Origin: Bacillus sp. MYb209
GTDB lineage: Bacteria > Bacillota > Bacilli > Bacillales > Bacillaceae_G
DNA length: 64,000 bases
NCBI RefSeq assembly: GCF_002975175.1
Contig: NZ_PCNZ01000012.1
Location: 59,291 to 123,290, forward strand
Direction of reading: 5' to 3'
Positions 37,260 to 46,001 of this stretch are shown here, piece by piece. Both the position numbers and the translations under genes were made by a program. Position 1 is the first letter of the stretch; each line of letters starts with the position of its first letter. A model generated the notes under the pieces. That model searched no databases, had not been told where the DNA came from, and saw only the letters and a program-made list of their open reading frames with translations.

Positions 37260-37619
37260 ATGAATGAAGAGGTACAAAGCTTGGTAGAAAAAACACAGGG
37301 ATTTTTCCCGAAGGCTTTTGTAAATAGTAGTAACGAATTAATATTTGACCCTAAAAGTAACCTTTATTTCAGATTAGAAGACGTAGAAAACGATTTGGAT
37401 TTTATATGTAAGATGTTCGCTTGGTTATCAAGACCAATTAGTAAAGGGTTGAGTGATTACAAGTCTAGAAAAATCTTAAAAAGCTTTAATCAGTTATTAG
37501 GGACAAGCTTCACAAAAAAAGAAATGTTATTGATTTACAATCGCTTAGGAAATGATGTGAATAGAAAATTATGCATGAAATTTATTGAATCAAATTATGA
37601 TTTATCACTGTTGAAGTAG
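37260..37619 (+). CDS. Hypothetical phage protein
   Basis: The 119-residue protein (NEEVQSLVEKTQGFFPKAFV, SDYKSRKILKSFNQLLGTSF) is helical with no recognised domain. ATG 37260 follows ACAAAGGGGAATGAGAA, the leader shared with the genes at 36682 and 41137. It is followed by the tandem repeat tract. Confidence 0.65.
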   Translation: MNEEVQSLVEKTQGFFPKAFVNSSNELIFDPKSNLYFRLEDVENDLDFICKMFAWLSRPISKGLSDYKSRKILKSFNQLLGTSFTKKEMLLIYNRLGNDVNRKLCMKFIESNYDLSLLK

Positions 37620-37838
37620 CGATTATATAGAAAACTAAACAAAATCCTTATTTTAAATAAAAAGAGCGCCTTTAAAAGCGCCCTATGACCAAGGAGTGTA
37701 TCGAAAATGATACTAAATGATTAATAATGAGATGATCATGATTATTGTATGTACGTTTCTAATGTATGTGCAGTCTTTATATACAATCAAAAAGAGCACG
37801 CATATAAGCATGCTCTTTGACAAGAAAGGTAGATTTCT

Positions 37839-37883
37839 ATGAGTGGAGAGTCTTCATACAATAACGTATGCTTGTCCGGTTAA
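37839..37883 (+). CDS. Possible 14-residue micro-ORF, copy 1
   Basis: ATG 37839 follows GAAAGG by about 9 bases and encodes MSGESSYNNVCLSG. The second copy of the module carries the same frame with changes mostly at third positions or conservative (Ser/Pro, Val/Ile). Too short to judge by coding statistics; it may be chance retained by recent duplication. Confidence 0.3.
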   Translation: MSGESSYNNVCLSG

Positions 37884-38094
37884 AAGGTGAAAATTTTTTT
37901 AATAAAACCTTTATTTAAATAAAAAGAGCGCTTTTTAAGGCGCTCTATGACCGAGATTTATATAAAAAGGTGACTATGATTATTGTATGTATGTGTTTAA
38001 TATATGTACAGTTTTCAAACAAAATCGTTATTTCATAGTAAATAAGAAAGAGCACACATATAAGCATGCTCTTAAACAAGAAAGGTAGATTTCT

Positions 38095-38157
38095 ATGAGT
38101 GGAGAGTCTCCATACAATAATATATGCTTGTCCAGTTTAAAGGTGAAAAGTTTTTAA
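38095..38157 (+). CDS. Possible 20-residue micro-ORF, copy 2
   Basis: ATG 38095 in the same context as copy 1 encodes MSGESPYNNICLSSLKVKSF. The reading frame is preserved over the shared part, then runs on because the stop of copy 1 is lost. Low confidence as a gene. Confidence 0.3.
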   Translation: MSGESPYNNICLSSLKVKSF

Positions 38158-38338
38158 TAAAAACGTTATTTAATACTGAAATTATCCACTTTAAAAAGAG
38201 CACTATAAAAAGTGCTCCTCCAAAAAAATATGGTTATTTACTTAGTTTTAATAATAACTAACAAAAAGAAAATGGAGTTTGCTTACTGTAATATAAGTTG
38301 CGGAAAATTTATTCCGGCTGGGATTACTGGAAATATTC

Positions 38339-39004
<666 letters not shown>

Positions 39005-39060
39005 TTTTAACTCCTCCTTATGTACCCACATAATAGTGTGGAACACCTTTATAATGTGCT

Positions 39061-39093
39061 AAATTTTATTTTTAATACTAAAAAATAAAATTT
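39061..39093. repeat. AT-only palindrome upstream of the Gln-rich gene
   Basis: AAATTTTATTTTT (39061-39073) and AAAAATAAAATTT (39081-39093) are perfectly complementary over 13 bp with a 7-base loop. It lies 57 bases upstream of the Gln-rich gene start, so it could be a regulator site or a terminator for + strand transcription. Confidence 0.7.
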
Positions 39094-41130
39094 AGAGACT
39101 AGGGAAGAGAGGTATATTAATAGTGCTTTGATCGAAAATAGGACAAGCAAAATTGCTTGTCCTAAAAGGAGGGGGATACTTCAAAACGACCAAATGACTC
39201 GTATTGGTAAACAGGTTCTCCTAGATAGTATGATTCAAACTAAGAAAGTTATACAAAAATAGCAGGCAAAGAAACTTTGCCTGCTTGTGGGTTGAATGAG
39301 TTAGCCAATTGCAATAAAATGCCTTCTCATTCTTTTACAAGAAGAGTGAAGCCACTAGTTCGAATGACTTATAAGTATCGTGTGCAGTTTAGCTAAAAAT
39401 ATGTAATAGAAGATAAAGAACTTATTTTATAGCAAAGAGAGCACTCCTTATAATTGCTCTTGAAAGACGCGCTTCAATAATAACAAGAGATTAACTCAAT
39501 ATAATTTATGATTTTCTTATTTTACGGTGAAAATTAAACGTAAAATAGGAGAACAGATGCATAGGCTGTTCTCCTAAGGAGCGGGAATACTGAATTTGAA
39601 GTGCATCTCAAATGACAATCAATCAAGCATTTCATAAATAGCATGTGGATTTTTTTGAATATTATACATGTGTTGAGAATTTAATAAAAAGTTTATTTTG
39701 TAGAAAAAAGAAACTAAAAAAGAGCACCATGTACAAGTGCTCTTTAAGATAGGAGGTAACCCAGTAAGCTGAACGTCTAGGTTAGAAGTATATGGTGTGA
39801 AAAATAAATAAGAACAAAATTTTATTAGCTCAGTACAAAAAAAACAGTTAGCAAAAGCTAACTGCCTCTTGTACACAAGAACAATACATTTACAAGGAAA
39901 CAACAATATGTAACTTTAAGTTTCAGTTATAGTATAAACAGGATTAGGAATGTTATGCAGATTAAAAAAGAGCACTGTATATAAGTGCCCTTGAGAGGTA
40001 GGTGTAATACTAATCATAACCAGTATTAATATACGCTTAATATAATTAAAATATGAAAAAAGCAGCTAGCAAAAGCTAACTGCAGTTAGAACAATACAAC
40101 CGTGAATTTAAGGAGTACAAAATCTCATGGTTGAGTATAGTATGGATATAAGTTCCAAATTTATGTAACAAAATTTAAAAAAGAGCAGTTAGTTGTATTA
40201 ATTGTTCTATGTGATACAACCTGGGCAAGAAGCAGAGTGTACTGTGATTAATATTAGTGGAATATTAACTTTTATTCAGGTTGTTCAAATGTAGTTAAAG
40301 AAAGAACTTAAATATGTTTGTAAATATCATAAGATAAAAGGTTATACAAAGATGGATCGTGAGCAGTTAATACATCATGTAAGAGTAATTCTTGGTCATA
40401 TAAAAACTAAATAAAAATGCTATTTTAATTTCAAACAAAAGAACAGTCAGCAAAAGCTAACTGTCCCATTTTGGAGGAAAATCAATTGTTACAGATTGGC
40501 ATATTCAAAGTATGTACAGAAATTGGGGATTTATTCAGGCAAAACTAAAAAGAGCACTATCAATTAGTGCCCTTTGTAAAAATAGCGTAAGTGGCCAGCT
40601 CACGTTATAAAGAAAGGTAGAATTTAATATATTCAAACCCTGCTTAAATGGTGAAAACAAAAGAACAGCTAGCAAAAGCTAACTGATCCATTGCAACTTG
40701 TTAACAAAAGAAAAAGGTTGCTATTCAGGAATTGAACAGCTTGTAGATATTATGTGGAAGTTTTGGAATTTTATTCAGATAAATTACAAAAGCAGCTAGC
40801 AAAAGCTAACTGCTTAGCCCCAAGGAAGAGAGAGGAGCGCTTGATTAGGTCTAAGGCTGAAATAAGGGTTTTAGATGTTAAGACCTAAGACCTAAATATA
40901 GTATAGATCTCACTTCAGAAATTATGCATATAAATTGTATTCCTACAAAAATGGTTAAAAAACAAAGCAGCTAGCTCAATTAGCTAACTGCTTGTTGTAC
41001 AAAAGAAAATTAGGCCCTACAAGTAAATGATATGTAACTTTAAGTTACAGCTATAGTATAAGCAGAATTAAAAATAGTATGTGGGAGTGAAAATGAGCTT
41101 AATAAAAATTTCATTTTGTAGAAAAGGGGA
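39094..41130 (+). repeat. Two-kilobase gene-poor array of repeated hairpins
   Basis: I see no intact gene here. Two hairpin families recur. The GAGCAC family is at 39437-39460, 39719-39745, 39967-39992 and 40551-40573. The AGCTAGC family (arms AGCAGCTAGC and GCTAACTGCT, loop AAAA) is at 39845-39864, 40061-40084, 40443-40464, 40666-40685, 40791-40814 and 40965-40992, nearly all with one conserved C/A mismatch. Other perfect stems are at 39139-39164, 39261-39285 and 39546-39576. The motif AATAAAAN(2-3)TTATTTT precedes many of them (39412, 39682, 40411, 41101). A TATGTAACTTTAAGTT segment is duplicated at 39908 and 41030. Ribosome-site-like GGAGG sequences follow several hairpins without an open frame behind them. 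Confidence 0.8.
40289..40414 (+). pseudogene. Broken mini-gene with a Rho_N/SAP-like motif
   Basis: ATG TAG is followed by 39 open codons (LKKELKYVCKYHKIKGYTKM, DREQLIHHVRVILGHIKTK). The pattern CKYHKIKGYTKMDREQLI resembles the small Rho N-terminal/SAP-type helical motif found in short phage proteins. The in-frame TAG at codon 2 and the lack of a ribosome site suggest a dead copy. It is the clearest coding remnant in the hairpin array. Confidence 0.4.
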
Positions 41131-41136
41131 ATGGAT

Positions 41137-41376
41137 ATGGCAAAGTGTTGTGATCGATGTAAACAACCTATTAATCCTAAAGAGATGTGTAAGGTGAAAG
41201 TCGAAATTAGATTTCGAGAGTACGTGAGAAACTTCCTCTTATCATTTCAGCGAAAAATTAACGGTATGGCTGATTATGATGACATGATTACGACCGGGAA
41301 TGTTGAGATGTGCGAAAGTTGTAGGAATTCATTACTTAAATTTTTAAATGGTGCAGATGTAGTGAAAACAGAATAA
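41137..41376 (+). CDS. Cys-rich small protein, probable zinc binder
   Basis: The 79-residue protein has AKCCDRCKQPINPKEMCKVK and a distal MCESCRNSLLKFL, so two CxxC pairs plus extra cysteines that could form a zinc ribbon. AAAAGGGGAATGG lies before it, the leader shared with the genes at 36682 and 37260; the in-frame ATG 41131 is two codons earlier and less well spaced. It is followed 1 base later by an AGCTAGC-family hairpin. Confidence 0.65.
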   Translation: MAKCCDRCKQPINPKEMCKVKVEIRFREYVRNFLLSFQRKINGMADYDDMITTGNVEMCESCRNSLLKFLNGADVVKTE

Positions 41377-41377
41377 A

Positions 41378-41401
41378 AGCAGCTAGCAAAAGCTAACTGC
41401 T
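41378..41401 (+). repeat. AGCTAGC-family hairpin after the Cys-rich gene
   Basis: Arms AGCAGCTAGC and GCTAACTGCT with loop AAAA, starting 1 base after the stop of the gene at 41137. It is identical to the array copy at 40791-40814. No T run follows. Confidence 0.85.
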
Positions 41402-41505
41402 CCCTACAAGGAGATACAGAGAAAACTACTTCAAATGAGTTATGGCATACAGCCTATATACATTATTGACGGAATATTTAGTTTTATTCACCGCAAGATT
41501 CATAT

Positions 41506-41670
41506 TTAAATTAAAATCTCTGTTATTAATATTATCATTCCTACAAGAAGCAAGAATTCAAGCGAAATCCAAAATACACTTTTCTGTGGTTTTTTAAATT
41601 CTTGTATTAAAGAGAAGATGGAACTTATTGCTACAAAGATGAAAAGGATGAGTCGTATCATATCTGGCAT
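41506..41670 (-). CDS. 54-residue membrane protein
   Basis: On the - strand, ATG at 41670 follows TTAGGAGTGG and opens 54 codons to TAA at 41508-41506. It begins MPDMIRLILFIFVAISSIFS. There are two hydrophobic segments (about residues 5-22 and 32-53) joined by a short basic loop (QEFKKPQKS). The family is not recognised. It lies opposite to its neighbours in an otherwise empty stretch, so it may be an independently expressed accessory gene. Confidence 0.55.
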   Translation of the reverse strand: MPDMIRLILFIFVAISSIFSLIQEFKKPQKSVFWISLEFLLLVGMIILITEILI

Positions 41671-41853
41671 TTTAACCACTCCTAAGGTTTGAATAGATTC
41701 ATTATATAACGATTTTTAAATTTTTTTGATAATTAAGGGTGAGAATTAAGCAAAATTTAAACAAAATAATCCTTTGAATAGAAAAATAGATAAATTGTGT
41801 AAAAATGGTATAATAAATAAAAATTAAATATTTAGTCCTACTGGAAGAACCAG

Positions 41854-41914
41854 CGGACATCAAACCATAAAGGGCATTAGTGATAGTGTTCTATGGTTTG
41901 GTGTCCGTTTTTTT
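41854..41914 (+). terminator. Strong terminator ahead of the late regulator gene
   Basis: A 16-bp stem (41854-41869 / 41892-41907, one G-T pair) with a 22-base loop is followed by GTTTTTTT. It separates the repeat region from arpU and the late genes. A TATAAT at about 41810 upstream could start a short transcript ending here. Confidence 0.75.
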
Positions 41915-41950
41915 ATTTTCATTAATAAAACAGATAAGGAGTGTTTATAT

Positions 41951-42421
41951 ATGACGCAATTAACATTCTTACCAAAAATTGATCGTAAAGCAACACAAGT
42001 ACGTTTAGAAGAGGTTCTTGAAAACGTTCGTATTTATAGACAGTTTGGGATGATTAGAAATGAGATGAAGGTCACAGCTTCTTGCGAGATAAGATATCAC
42101 GGTCCTACAAACATGGTAGGCAAGCCAGCTGAAGATGTTGCTTTAGCAAATGTTGCAATGAGTGAAAGAGAAGTGAAATTACAACGCTTATCCTTTCAAA
42201 TTGATAAGGCATTAAGTCGCTTTAGCAAGAATCAAAGAGACATCATTGTAAAGCGATATTTAGAAGATGAAGAAGTCTTTGATTACATGATTTATAACGA
42301 GGTTGGAATGAGTGAACGTACATACAGACGCAATAAATCTAATGCTTTTTATAAACTAGCATTTGCTCTTAGATTAGAAGTATATGAGGCAGAAGAGCAT
42401 TACGGAGGGGATGACCGATGA
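41951..42421 (+). CDS. arpU: ArpU-family late transcription regulator
   Basis: The 156-residue protein matches the ArpU type: MTQLTFLPKIDRKATQVRLE at the N-terminus and a sigma-like C-terminal region (SKNQRDIIVKRYLEDEEVFD, then a helix-turn-helix VGMSERTYRRNKSNAFYKLA). Family members control late phage operons (packaging and lysis). It lies just upstream of the structural genes, as in many Gram-positive phages. Overlaps the next gene by 4 bases. Confidence 0.85.
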   Translation: MTQLTFLPKIDRKATQVRLEEVLENVRIYRQFGMIRNEMKVTASCEIRYHGPTNMVGKPAEDVALANVAMSEREVKLQRLSFQIDKALSRFSKNQRDIIVKRYLEDEEVFDYMIYNEVGMSERTYRRNKSNAFYKLAFALRLEVYEAEEHYGGDDR

Positions 42422-42960
42422 ATTTTGTTCAGCCAATACGTGATCCAGAGCAAATACAACAGATTAAAGAATATCTGAGGGAAAACAATGAGCGCAATTA
42501 TATTTTGTTTGTAATGGGGATTAATACAGGTTTGCGGATCAGTGATATTTTAAAACTAAGAGTTAGTGATTTAAAAGGAAGCCACATCTCAATGAGAGAA
42601 AAGAAGACAGGGAAACAGAAACGTATTCAATTAACTCCATCATTAAAAAGAGAACTACGTTGGTACATTGAAGAAAGAGATGACAATGAGTATTTAATTA
42701 AGAGTCGCGAAGGAAAGAATAAACCGATTGGACGCAGCATGGCATATAAGATACTTAGAAGTACGGCATCAGAGTTTGGATTAGATGAGATAGGTACACA
42801 TACATTACGTAAGACATTTGGATATCACATGTATATGCAAACAAAGAATATAGCCTTACTTATGGAGATATTTAATCATTCATCCGAAAGAGTTACGTTA
42901 AGATACATAGGTGTCAACCAAGATGCAATGGATAAAGCTATGATTAAATTTAAAATATAG
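42418..42960 (+). CDS. Short tyrosine recombinase/integrase
   Basis: The 180-residue protein is a catalytic domain only. It has Arg in TGLRISDILKLRVSDL, HTLRKTFGYHMY (His-x-x-Arg), HSSERVTLRYIGV with the nucleophilic Tyr, and a Lys in EKKTGKQKR. It lacks an arm-binding domain. It follows arpU with ATGA overlap, a pair common in B. cereus-group phages. The prophage already has a serine integrase, so this one probably has another role, such as dimer resolution (inference). Confidence 0.88.
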   Translation: MNFVQPIRDPEQIQQIKEYLRENNERNYILFVMGINTGLRISDILKLRVSDLKGSHISMREKKTGKQKRIQLTPSLKRELRWYIEERDDNEYLIKSREGKNKPIGRSMAYKILRSTASEFGLDEIGTHTLRKTFGYHMYMQTKNIALLMEIFNHSSERVTLRYIGVNQDAMDKAMIKFKI

Positions 42961-43329
42961 CAACATCCTTTTTATTTTTTTGATTTTTATAATTACCCAT
43001 TTTTTACGTGTTGTGTAATTCAAAAGGAAAAAGCTTATGAAGCTATGAATATCAAAGGATTCAGCGATAGGGGCAGTTACACAAAATATAAGATATGGGT
43101 AAGTGAAGAAACGGCATAAAAAGAAGCGTAGTTCGTCAAATGGACGTAATGCTCCATTACCATCAAGTTAAGAAATTCATTGTTTCCGATTAATAGTATC
43201 CGTTTTTATGTGATAGTTATGGATTTGAAAAAATAAAAAATCGCCTTATTTAAAGGCGATTCATAATGTATTCATTTTGCATTCTTTTGATAAATAAATA
43301 TCTTTTAAAATTAAATGCAATGTTCTACA
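42961..43329 (+). other. Intergenic stretch without a convincing gene
   Basis: A frame of 22 basic codons starting GTG near 43097 (KKRHKKKRSSSNGRNAPLPS) lacks a ribosome site. AATCGCCTT / AAGGCGATT (about 43239-43261) forms a hairpin that on the - strand is followed by a TTTTTTATTTTTT tract, so it terminates the leftward gene at 43330. Confidence 0.55.
43238..43262 (-). terminator. Terminator of the WGxxGxxG-like gene
   Basis: On the - strand AATCGCCTT, TAAAT, AAGGCGATT is followed by TTTTTATTTTTT. It lies 68 bases downstream of the stop of the gene at 43330-43635. Confidence 0.8.
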
Positions 43330-43635
43330 TTAACGTGTTTCTGGATCTTTGTCTTTTTTTCTAAGACCAAATAATCCTACTAGTCCCAATAAACCAAGCC
43401 AAGCCCAATTATTATTTTTATTACGATTATCATTTAAATCATTTGTCGTATTTACATTTCGAGTTCTCACATCATTATTAACTCTATTCATGTTATGGTC
43501 ATTAACTCGAGTTGTAATATTATTATTGTTAACTCTATTCGTATTATATCCATCGTATTCAGCATGGACGCTTGTACCAAAAACCATAATAGTTAGTAAT
43601 AGGGCACCTAAAATAGATGAAAGTCTTTTCTTCAT
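43330..43635 (-). CDS. Exported protein with WGxxGxxG-type C-terminal segment
   Basis: The 101-residue protein has a signal peptide (KKRLSSILGALLLTIMVFGT, cleavage after VHA), an Asn/Arg-rich middle (NRVNNNNITTRVNDHNMNRV) and a C-terminal hydrophobic WAWLGLLGLVGLFGL followed by RKKDKDPETR. This matches the architecture of short Firmicute proteins with WGxxGxxG sorting-like tails. AAAGGAGGG precedes ATG on the - strand and a terminator follows, so it is a self-contained accessory gene. Confidence 0.8.
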   Translation of the reverse strand: MKKRLSSILGALLLTIMVFGTSVHAEYDGYNTNRVNNNNITTRVNDHNMNRVNNDVRTRNVNTTNDLNDNRNKNNNWAWLGLLGLVGLFGLRKKDKDPETR

Positions 43636-43980
43636 GTTTTTCCCTCCTTTCGTATTTAGTAATGTCTCCAGTCCCTTTAGACAATATTCGGTTGAAAATA
43701 TATAAAACCATTTGAATTGAAATTATGATAAATATCTTTAATTTTTATTATTAAAAGTACTTATAATAATGGATTAAGTTAATTGAAATGTAATTATTAT
43801 TTATAAGAATAAATTTTTGGTAACGGTACATTCTATGAGAGGTAATTACTATATTTGGGTAAGGTGTTCCTTATGAGTTATAAGAACTTATTTTCTTTAA
43901 TCCAGAACATGGTTGGGAAAATTTTTTCTATAGTAAGTATTGTTGCTAAAAGTTTAATTTCTTTAAGGAGGAATATTTTT

Positions 43981-44496
43981 ATGGGTATTTTAAGTGGAAA
44001 TCCACAAAATGAACCAATGCACTACGGAGAAGTCTTTGGGATTTGGAGTTATCTTGCAGCGGCACAAGGCGCAATTGCTGGATATCAAGTTCTTATTAAC
44101 CACACAGGAGACGAGGATTTAAAGAAATTTTTAGAGAACCTTGTAGAGAATGATGTCCAATCAGAAGTTGAAGAATTAAAAAATTTATTGAAATTGAATG
44201 GTGTTGCATTACCACCAGCACCTCCAGAAAGACCAGTTGCATCTATTGAAACGATTCCTCCTGGTGCTCGTATTAATGATGCGGAAATTGCAGCAACGGT
44301 TTCTGCAGGTCTTGCTGCTGGTTTAGTAGCATGTAGCCAAGCTATGGGACAATCCCTTCGAGAAGATGTAGGAATGATGTTTGGTCAATTCCATATGAAA
44401 AAAGCACAAGCTGGAGCTACATTACTTCGTCTGAATAAGAAAAAAGGCTGGATTATTCCGCCGCCATTACATGTTCTACAATCAGATCAAGCATAA
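43981..44496 (+). CDS. DUF3231 / CotF-like protein
   Basis: The 171-residue helical protein (NEPMHYGEVFGIWSYLAAAQ, then GDEDLKKFLENLVENDVQSE and an Ala/Gly-rich second half) resembles DUF3231 proteins related to spore coat protein F and ferritin-like folds. AAGGAGG lies 10 bases before ATG 43981. The frame is open further upstream (hydrophobic codons from 43873), but no site supports it. Such proteins are usually sporulation-associated, notable in a phage that interrupts a sporulation gene. Confidence 0.78.
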   Translation: MGILSGNPQNEPMHYGEVFGIWSYLAAAQGAIAGYQVLINHTGDEDLKKFLENLVENDVQSEVEELKNLLKLNGVALPPAPPERPVASIETIPPGARINDAEIAATVSAGLAAGLVACSQAMGQSLREDVGMMFGQFHMKKAQAGATLLRLNKKKGWIIPPPLHVLQSDQA

Positions 44497-44960
44497 TACC
44501 TAAATAAACATTCAATCTATTCTTTATGACTGTCACAGTGAGTTAGTCTAGGGAAATAAAGGTTATTAGCGAATTAAAATAAGTGGCAGAGTCGTGACCG
44601 CTTTTTGGCAGTAAATGTACCGGTTGTTTTACAATTACCGTGTTATATTTGTATTGTGAGTAATGGCGGAAAACATAACTCATAAAGATTCCTTTATATT
44701 TTGTCTAAACGATTCATAATGATGGCATATAAAATCCGTAACCAGCAGATGGTAGTGATTGAATGATACCGTTATTAGGAAGAGCTTTTGCTCTTCTTCC
44801 AGCTACTTAATAATGTTGGTGCAGATAAACATAACAAAATTAGGTGGTTGGAAGAAGAATAAAACTTCATTTACCGTAATTGAAGTACAAATTAATACTT
44901 AATGAAAAAGCATCCATTCGGGTGCTATTTATTTTGAAGAATATAAAGGTGGTGTAAGTA
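44497..44960 (+). other. Intergenic stretch without a convincing gene
   Basis: Contains an AAGAGC / GCTCTT hairpin at 44780-44795 and a terminator-like AGCATCC / GGGTGCT stem (44909-44926) followed by ATTTATTTT. No open frame with a ribosome site is seen. Confidence 0.5.
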
Positions 44961-45182
44961 ATGGATACATTATTACAAAACATCAAATTGAAAAAGAAAT
45001 TCAATCAATTATTTACAGATAATCAGGAGTTAAAGGAATCGGTTAAAGAATTATCTCGAACTGTGGAAGGTTTAAAAGTTACAGTCGATAATTTACAAAA
45101 AGAATTAAATGAAAAAGTAAATGGTGAAAACATTTTGGATGCTATCGTATATGCGATTGAAGAAGTGAAAGAGATTGATTAA
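44961..45182 (+). CDS. Short coiled-coil phage protein
   Basis: The 73-residue protein is dominated by heptad-like helix (FTDNQELKESVKELSRTVEG, LKVTVDNLQKELNEKV). AAAGGTGGTG precedes ATG. It overlaps the next small frame by 8 bases and starts a run of small genes leading to the terminase. Confidence 0.65.
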   Translation: MDTLLQNIKLKKKFNQLFTDNQELKESVKELSRTVEGLKVTVDNLQKELNEKVNGENILDAIVYAIEEVKEID

Positions 45183-45300
45183 CCCAATAGCAATTATCGT
45201 AGGTGCTGCCGAGATCGGTGTAGCGTCTTATTTGTTGTTAAGGAAAGATAAGCGAAAACGTGTTGCATTTTATAAAGAAGGAGTGAGGATAGATGGATAG
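45175..45300 (+). CDS. 41-residue single-pass membrane protein
   Basis: The TTG start at 45175 overlaps the preceding stop (TTGATTAA), with AAGTGAAAGAG upstream. It encodes MINPIAIIVGAAEIGVASYL, LLRKDKRKRVAFYKEGVRID and a final Gly: one hydrophobic helix followed by a basic tail. It overlaps the next gene by 8 bases. The compact overlaps on both sides support it despite the short length. Confidence 0.5.
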   Translation: MINPIAIIVGAAEIGVASYLLLRKDKRKRVAFYKEGVRIDG

Positions 45301-45556
45301 TGTTTTAAACGGTAAGATTGCTGTACTTGGTCTTATACCTATTGATAAGAAAGCATATAGCAAATACCTTAAGCCTCATGAGAAAGCGTACAAGAAGGCT
45401 GGGGTAGATGTTAATCGATTCAAGTATTATAAGCTGTATGGACAGAATCACATGCTTTACTCTATAAAATATCTTGAACAAACTTCAATAAAAGAATTGT
45501 TGGAAAGAGATAGAGGGAATCAACAACGTTGGGTAAAGACAGATGAAGGAATATAA
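45293..45556 (+). CDS. Hypothetical phage protein upstream of HNH nuclease
   Basis: The 87-residue basic protein (DSVLNGKIAVLGLIPIDKKA, AYKKAGVDVNRFKYYKLYGQ) has no recognised domain. GAAGGAGTGAGG precedes ATG. It overlaps the HNH gene by 14 bases. Confidence 0.65.
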   Translation: MDSVLNGKIAVLGLIPIDKKAYSKYLKPHEKAYKKAGVDVNRFKYYKLYGQNHMLYSIKYLEQTSIKELLERDRGNQQRWVKTDEGI

Positions 45557-45878
45557 AACTAAACAACAGAAGCGTAAGTTCTATGACAGTGGTGAGTGGA
45601 AGAGTATACGTGAACAAGTGAAGAAGCGTGACAACTATGAATGCCAAGAGTGTAAACGAAACGGTCGTGTTCAAACTGATACCAATGAGTACAGTGAGAG
45701 TGCGAAGCGTAAGAAGATACAACTCGTTGTCCATCATATAAAAGAACTTGAGTACCATCCAGCTCTTGCATTAGAAATAGATAATTTAGAAACAGTCTGT
45801 GTGGATTGCCACAATAAAGAACACGGTAGAACATTCAAAAAGAAAACGAATAAATGGCAACACGATGAAAAGTGGTAA
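45543..45878 (+). CDS. HNH endonuclease
   Basis: The 111-residue protein has CQECKRNGR and CVDCHNKEHG zinc pairs and the HNH core IQLVVHHIKELEYHP with the central Asn in IDNLETVCVDC. HNH proteins next to the terminase are required for cos DNA packaging in many HK97-like phages. It lies directly before the probable cos region and the terminase genes. Confidence 0.93.
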   Translation: MKEYKTKQQKRKFYDSGEWKSIREQVKKRDNYECQECKRNGRVQTDTNEYSESAKRKKIQLVVHHIKELEYHPALALEIDNLETVCVDCHNKEHGRTFKKKTNKWQHDEKW

Positions 45879-46001
45879 AAATGATTCAGAAACAATACCC
45901 CCCCTTAAAATATTTCATCAAAAAATGGTCTAAGGGGCACCGGAGGAGGGGGTTAACTGTCAGGTTTTTTTCGGAATTACGCACGTAAGGGGGGTGGGTA
46001 G
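45879..46001 (+). other. Probable cos region
   Basis: The gap between the HNH and terminase small-subunit genes contains an inverted CCCCTTA (45901-45907) / TAAGGGG (45931-45937) pair and a G-rich CACCGGAGGAGGGGG segment (45938-45952), unlike the AT-rich surroundings. The position is where cos lies in related phages. The cut site itself cannot be defined by eye. Confidence 0.5.

Larger units (their letters stand above)
37649..38172 (+). repeat. Tandem duplication of a 262-bp module
   Basis: Two diverged copies, 37649-37910 and 37911-38172, align along their whole length. Each has a TTATTT motif, an AGAGCGC hairpin, a TGATTATTGTATGTA segment, an AAGAGCA / TGCTCTT hairpin, AAGAAAGGTAGATTTCT and a micro-ORF starting MSGES. 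A third GAGCACT / AGTGCTC hairpin follows at 38199-38218. Confidence 0.85.

Noticed and set aside
37839-38157. Arbitrium-type signal peptide system
   Set aside because: The micro-ORFs lack a secretion signal and there is no AimR-like TPR receptor gene in the visible region.
39619-39906. 95-codon - strand frame in the hairpin array
   Set aside because: No ribosome site; its sequence is the complement of the hairpin repeats.
43097-43165. 22-codon basic frame after the tyrosine recombinase
   Set aside because: No ribosome site and too short to judge; noted only in the intergenic entry.
43855-43980. Upstream extension of the DUF3231 gene
   Set aside because: In frame and hydrophobic, but AAGGAGG is spaced for ATG 43981 and related proteins begin there.
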